DNA from: Saccharomonospora glauca K62
GTDB taxonomy: Bacteria > Actinomycetota > Actinomycetes > Mycobacteriales > Pseudonocardiaceae
Assembly (NCBI RefSeq): GCF_000243395.2
Contig: NZ_CM001484.1
Span: forward strand, 2,351,847 to 2,415,846
DNA: 64,000 nucleotides
Direction of reading: 5' to 3'
The translations under genes were made by a program, and so were the position numbers. This document shows, piece by piece, positions 61,401 through 64,000 of this stretch; within the stretch, counting starts at the first letter, position 1, and every line of letters starts with the position of its first letter. The notes beneath the pieces are model-generated. The model was given only the letters and a program-made list of their open reading frames with translations. It was not told the DNA's origin and searched no databases.

Positions 61401-62203
61401 TCACCGCTCACGACGTGTCCTTCGCCTACGACGGCGCGCTCGTGCTCGACACGGTGCGTCTGACGGCCCGCCCCGGCCGGATCACGGGGTTGATCGGCCC
61501 GAACGGCAGTGGCAAGACCACCCTGCTGCGCACCCTTCACGCCGCGCTCACCCCTCGCTCGGGACTCGTCAGTCTCGACGAGGACCCGCTGAGCGCCCTG
61601 CCCCCGCGGCAACGGGCTCGGCGTCTCGCCGTCGTCGCGCAGGAGCAGTCCACCGAAGTCCCCCTGACCGTGGCCGAGACAGTCCTGTTGGGACGGTCCG
61701 TGCACCTGACGGCCTTCCAACGCTATTCGGCGGCGGACCACGAGATCGCCGCGAGCGCTCTGCGCAGAGTCGGTGCCCGGCACCTGGCCGACCGTGTCTT
61801 CGGAGAATTGTCGGGGGGTGAGAAACAGCGGGTGCTCATCGCGCGAGCGCTCGCGCAGCGGGCCGATCACCTGCTGCTGGACGAACCCACCAACCACCTC
61901 GACATCCGGTACCAGCACGAGGTGCTCCAACTCGTCCGCACTCTCGCGGTGACCACCGTGGTCGTGCTCCACGACCTCAACCTCGCCGCCCGTTACTGCG
62001 ACGAGCTGGTGCTGCTCGACCACGGCGAGGTACGCGCGGCCGGGGCTCCGGACGAGGTACTGCGTCCGGAGGTCCTCGAACCCGTGTACCGCATCGGAGT
62101 GCGGCGTGTGTTCTCCGACGGCGGCCTGCACCTGTTGTTCCATCCCCTCACCCGCTCCCACGCGGAGGCTGGTCCCGCGTCGTCCGATGCCACGTCCGCC
62201 TAG
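61397..62203 (+). CDS. FecE/BtuD-type ABC importer ATPase
   Basis: 268 residues from ATG 61397 (ATGA overlap). Walker A GLIGPNGSGKTTLLRTL, Q-loop VVAQEQSTEVPLTVAE, signature ELSGGEKQRVLIARALA, Walker B LLLDEPTNHLDIRYQ and H-loop VVVLHDLNLAARYCD. Complete metal-chelate-type ATPase. It ends 92 bases before eutB. Confidence 0.94.
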   Translation: MITAHDVSFAYDGALVLDTVRLTARPGRITGLIGPNGSGKTTLLRTLHAALTPRSGLVSLDEDPLSALPPRQRARRLAVVAQEQSTEVPLTVAETVLLGRSVHLTAFQRYSAADHEIAASALRRVGARHLADRVFGELSGGEKQRVLIARALAQRADHLLLDEPTNHLDIRYQHEVLQLVRTLAVTTVVVLHDLNLAARYCDELVLLDHGEVRAAGAPDEVLRPEVLEPVYRIGVRRVFSDGGLHLLFHPLTRSHAEAGPASSDATSA

Positions 62204-62295
62204 GCGGTACCGCCGTTTTCCCGCGGTGTCGAACCGGCCCGGCTGACGTACCATATGAGATTCGACGTCCGTCCGTGTCCGGGGAGCGAGATGGC

Positions 62296-63702
62296 GTGTA
62301 CAGACAACAGGTCCGCGGAGTCACCCACACGTTCTCCAGCCTGGTCGAGGTGATGGCGAAGGCCACGCCCTCGCGCTCGGGCGACGAACTCGCCGGGTGC
62401 GCCGCGGAGTCGGACCGCGAGCGCGCCGCCGCGCAATGGGTGCTCGCGGACATTCCGTTGACCGATTTCCTCGACCACCCCGTGGTCCCCTACGAAGAGG
62501 ACGAGGTCACCCGGTTGATCATCGACACCCACGACGCCGCGGCGTTCCAGCCCGTGTCGCATCTGACGGTGGGCGGGTTCCGGGACTGGCTGCTCGCCAC
62601 CGCCGCCCGCGACGACGGAGACGCCCAGCTCTCGGCGCTCGCGCCCGGCCTGACACCGGAGATGGTCGCCGCGGTCTCCAAGGTGATGCGCAACCAGGAC
62701 CTCATCGCCGTGTCCCGCGCCGTCACCCACACGTCGGCGTTTCGCACCACCATCGGACTTCCGGGCCGGTTGAGCACGCGGCTGCAACCGAACCACCCGA
62801 CCGACGATCCGGGTGGTGTGGCCGCCGCCGTTCTCGACGGTCTGCTGTTGGGGTGTGGTGACGCGGTCATCGGGGTCAACCCGGCCGGCGACGATCCCCG
62901 TCGCACGGCGGACCTGCTGCGCCTGCTCGACGAGATCCGCGAGCGGTACCGGATTCCCACGCAGTCCTGCGTGCTGACGCACGTCACCACCACGCTCGAT
63001 CTGATCGCCGAGGGGGCCCCGGTGGATCTGGTCTTTCAGTCGATCGCCGGGACCGAGGCCGCCAACCGCAGCTTCGGGGTCTCGCTGTCCTTGTTGGCCG
63101 AGGCCCACGACGCGGGCCGGTCGCTGAGGCGTGGCACGGTCGGCGACAACGTCATGTACTTCGAGACCGGGCAGGGCTCGGCCCTGTCCGCGGGAGCCCA
63201 TCTCGGGACCGGTGGCAGGCCCGTCGACCAGCAGACGTTGGAGGCGCGCACCTACGCGGTCGCCCGCGCCTTCGAACCGCTGTTGGTGAACACCGTCGTG
63301 GGGTTCATCGGACCGGAATACCTCTACGACGCCAAGCAGATCATCCGGGCCGGGCTGGAGGACCGGTTCTGTGGCGCCCTGCTGGGGCTGCCCATGGGGG
63401 TGGACGTCTGCTACACCAACCACGCCGTCGCCGACCAGGACGACATGGACGTCCTGTTGACGCTGCTGGCCGCCGCGGGCTGCGCGTTCGTCATCACCGT
63501 GCCCGGCGCCGACGACGTGATGCTGGGGTACCAGAGCCTGGCCTTCCACGACGTCCTCTACGCCCGCCGGTTGCTGGGGCTGCGTCCCGCACCCGAGTTC
63601 GAGCGATGGTTGCGGGACCTGGAGCTGGCCGACGATCGCGGCAGGGTGCTTCCCACCGCGTTGGACACCTCGCCCCTGCGGGAGTTGGTGAGCGGGCTGT
63701 GA
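62296..63702 (+). CDS. eutB: Ethanolamine ammonia-lyase large subunit
   Basis: 468 residues from GTG 62296 behind GGGGAGCGAGATGGC, close to the usual length. The EutB pattern is clear: VEVMAKATPSRSGDELAGCA, LADIPLTDFLDHPVVPYEED, NHPTDDPGGVAAAVLDGLL, GCGDAVIGVNPAGDDP, FETGQGSALSAGAHLG, GFIGPEYLYDAKQIIRAGLE and MGVDVCYTNHAVADQDDMD. With EutC and adenosylcobalamin it cleaves ethanolamine to acetaldehyde and ammonia. Its partner is interrupted (see eutC), so activity is likely lost unless the element excises. Confidence 0.95.
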   Translation: MYRQQVRGVTHTFSSLVEVMAKATPSRSGDELAGCAAESDRERAAAQWVLADIPLTDFLDHPVVPYEEDEVTRLIIDTHDAAAFQPVSHLTVGGFRDWLLATAARDDGDAQLSALAPGLTPEMVAAVSKVMRNQDLIAVSRAVTHTSAFRTTIGLPGRLSTRLQPNHPTDDPGGVAAAVLDGLLLGCGDAVIGVNPAGDDPRRTADLLRLLDEIRERYRIPTQSCVLTHVTTTLDLIAEGAPVDLVFQSIAGTEAANRSFGVSLSLLAEAHDAGRSLRRGTVGDNVMYFETGQGSALSAGAHLGTGGRPVDQQTLEARTYAVARAFEPLLVNTVVGFIGPEYLYDAKQIIRAGLEDRFCGALLGLPMGVDVCYTNHAVADQDDMDVLLTLLAAAGCAFVITVPGADDVMLGYQSLAFHDVLYARRLLGLRPAPEFERWLRDLELADDRGRVLPTALDTSPLRELVSGL

Positions 63703-63821
63703 GTGGCTCCGAGCTCGGCCGGGACGAACGATCGGCGGCCGTGGACGCGTGGCGTCCGCTAGCGCATATCGGGGTTGCAACACTGGTCCACGTAAGCTTG
63801 GTTGCATGGTCGAACTGGTAG
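63699..63821 (+). pseudogene. eutC: eutC truncated by insertion of an integrative element
   Basis: The start GTG 63699 overlaps the eutB stop, as normal for eutBC. About 20 residues (SGSELGRDERSAAVDAWRPL) read like a EutC N-terminus. EutC-like sequence, which would continue with a TPARIALGR-type stretch, stops at about base 63758-63762. The frame then runs into unrelated sequence and ends at 63821. The rest of eutC would be expected at the far end of the element, outside the window. Confidence 0.75.
63758..63805. mobile_element. Left end / attachment-site junction of an integrative element
   Basis: Between the last eutC codons and the integrase start lie about 45 bases containing CTAGCGCATATCGG, GGTTGCAACAC (63772-63782) and a second GGTTGCA (63800-63806). 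This is a typical att-to-integrase spacing for large serine integrases. The exact crossover cannot be set with only one end visible. Confidence 0.6.
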
Positions 63822-64000
63822 CGCTGAGGAAGACGAACGAGGTGGCGGCCTACGTCCGCGCCTCCATGGACCGCAAGGGCGACCGCTGGACGGTCGATAC
63901 CCAGCTGAGGAAGATCAAGGCGCTGGCCGAGGCCAAGGACTGGAACGTGGTCGAGGTCTACGAGGACAACGCGGTGTCGGCGACGAAGAAGCGCCGCGCT
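63806..64000 (+). CDS. Large serine recombinase/integrase, N-terminal part
   Basis: 65 residues from ATG 63806 (or from GTG 63842 behind GAGGAAGACGAACGAG), running off the window. VAAYVRASMDRKGDRWTVDT contains the serine-recombinase motif YVRAS with catalytic Ser20; Q33 and the following helix, WNVVEVYEDNAVSATKKRR, continue the resolvase domain. It resembles phiC31-type integrases of phages and ICEs. Its place directly behind a broken eutC identifies eutC as the integration site. Confidence 0.88.
   Translation, partial: MVELVALRKTNEVAAYVRASMDRKGDRWTVDTQLRKIKALAEAKDWNVVEVYEDNAVSATKKRRA

Noticed and set aside
59205..62295. cobalamin riboswitch before the uptake genes or eutB
   Set aside because: The leaders are short (about 60-90 bases) and lack a recognisable B12-box or the size needed for the aptamer.

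Overview
This 64 kb window comes from a high-GC actinobacterium, most likely of the family Pseudonocardiaceae and possibly close to Saccharomonospora. The evidence is an RbpA-type RNA polymerase-binding protein behind a sigma-R-like promoter, an actinobacterial Ppm/Lnt pair, two clusters of ESX/WXG100-associated genes, a SAV_915-type protein, many GTG starts and GTGA/ATGA-coupled operons, and strong third-position GC. The genus is an inference. I saw no tRNA, rRNA or CRISPR.

Layout. 1-4.6 kb: the tail of an unknown gene, a DUF421 membrane protein, a gene-poor stretch with a perfect hairpin, a membrane-anchored protein, and a three-gene WXG100 cluster. 4.6-10.3 kb: a coiled-coil protein, a GH114-type lipoprotein, and two tandem paralogues with internal repeats and Gly/Tyr-rich tails that I cannot assign. 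10.3-13.3 kb: a secreted GH84 beta-N-acetylglucosaminidase with a DasR-like site upstream, and a YnfA-type membrane protein. 13.9-28.6 kb: what looks like a sialic-acid uptake and breakdown locus. A Dpp-type ABC transporter (binding protein, permease, permease-ATPase fusion, ATPase) has the architecture of Corynebacterium SiaEFGI. A FadR-type regulator diverges from nanA-nanK-nanE. The two halves are separated by a two-component system plus ABC exporter module but share a 23-bp operator-like sequence.

28.6-33.6 kb: a proline-rich protein, an NmrA-type reductase divergent from an Rrf2 regulator, a tyrosine recombinase, and an FAD monooxygenase divergent from a TetR regulator with two palindromic operators between them. 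33.6-38.7 kb: a malonate operon (FadR-type regulator, MatC-like transporter, MatB-like malonyl-CoA synthetase) in which a fused biotin-type carboxyltransferase stands where malonyl-CoA decarboxylase (MatA) would be. 38.7-45.6 kb: two amino-acid transporters, a GNAT acetyltransferase, a second DUF421 protein, a UMF1 transporter and thymidine kinase. 45.6-50.3 kb: rbpA, polyprenol-phosphate mannosyltransferase, lnt and an amidohydrolase.

50.3-55.8 kb: lysine 2,3-aminomutase and an ABC system with one large FtsX-type permease and two ATPases. 55.8-58.5 kb: an EspG-like / small ESX / PPE-like gene set without secretion-machine genes. 58.6-62.2 kb: a Fur-family regulator and a FecCD/BtuCDF-type uptake operon. 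62.3-64.0 kb: eutB, then eutC cut off after about 20 codons by the end of an integrated element whose serine integrase gene begins at once and runs out of the window.
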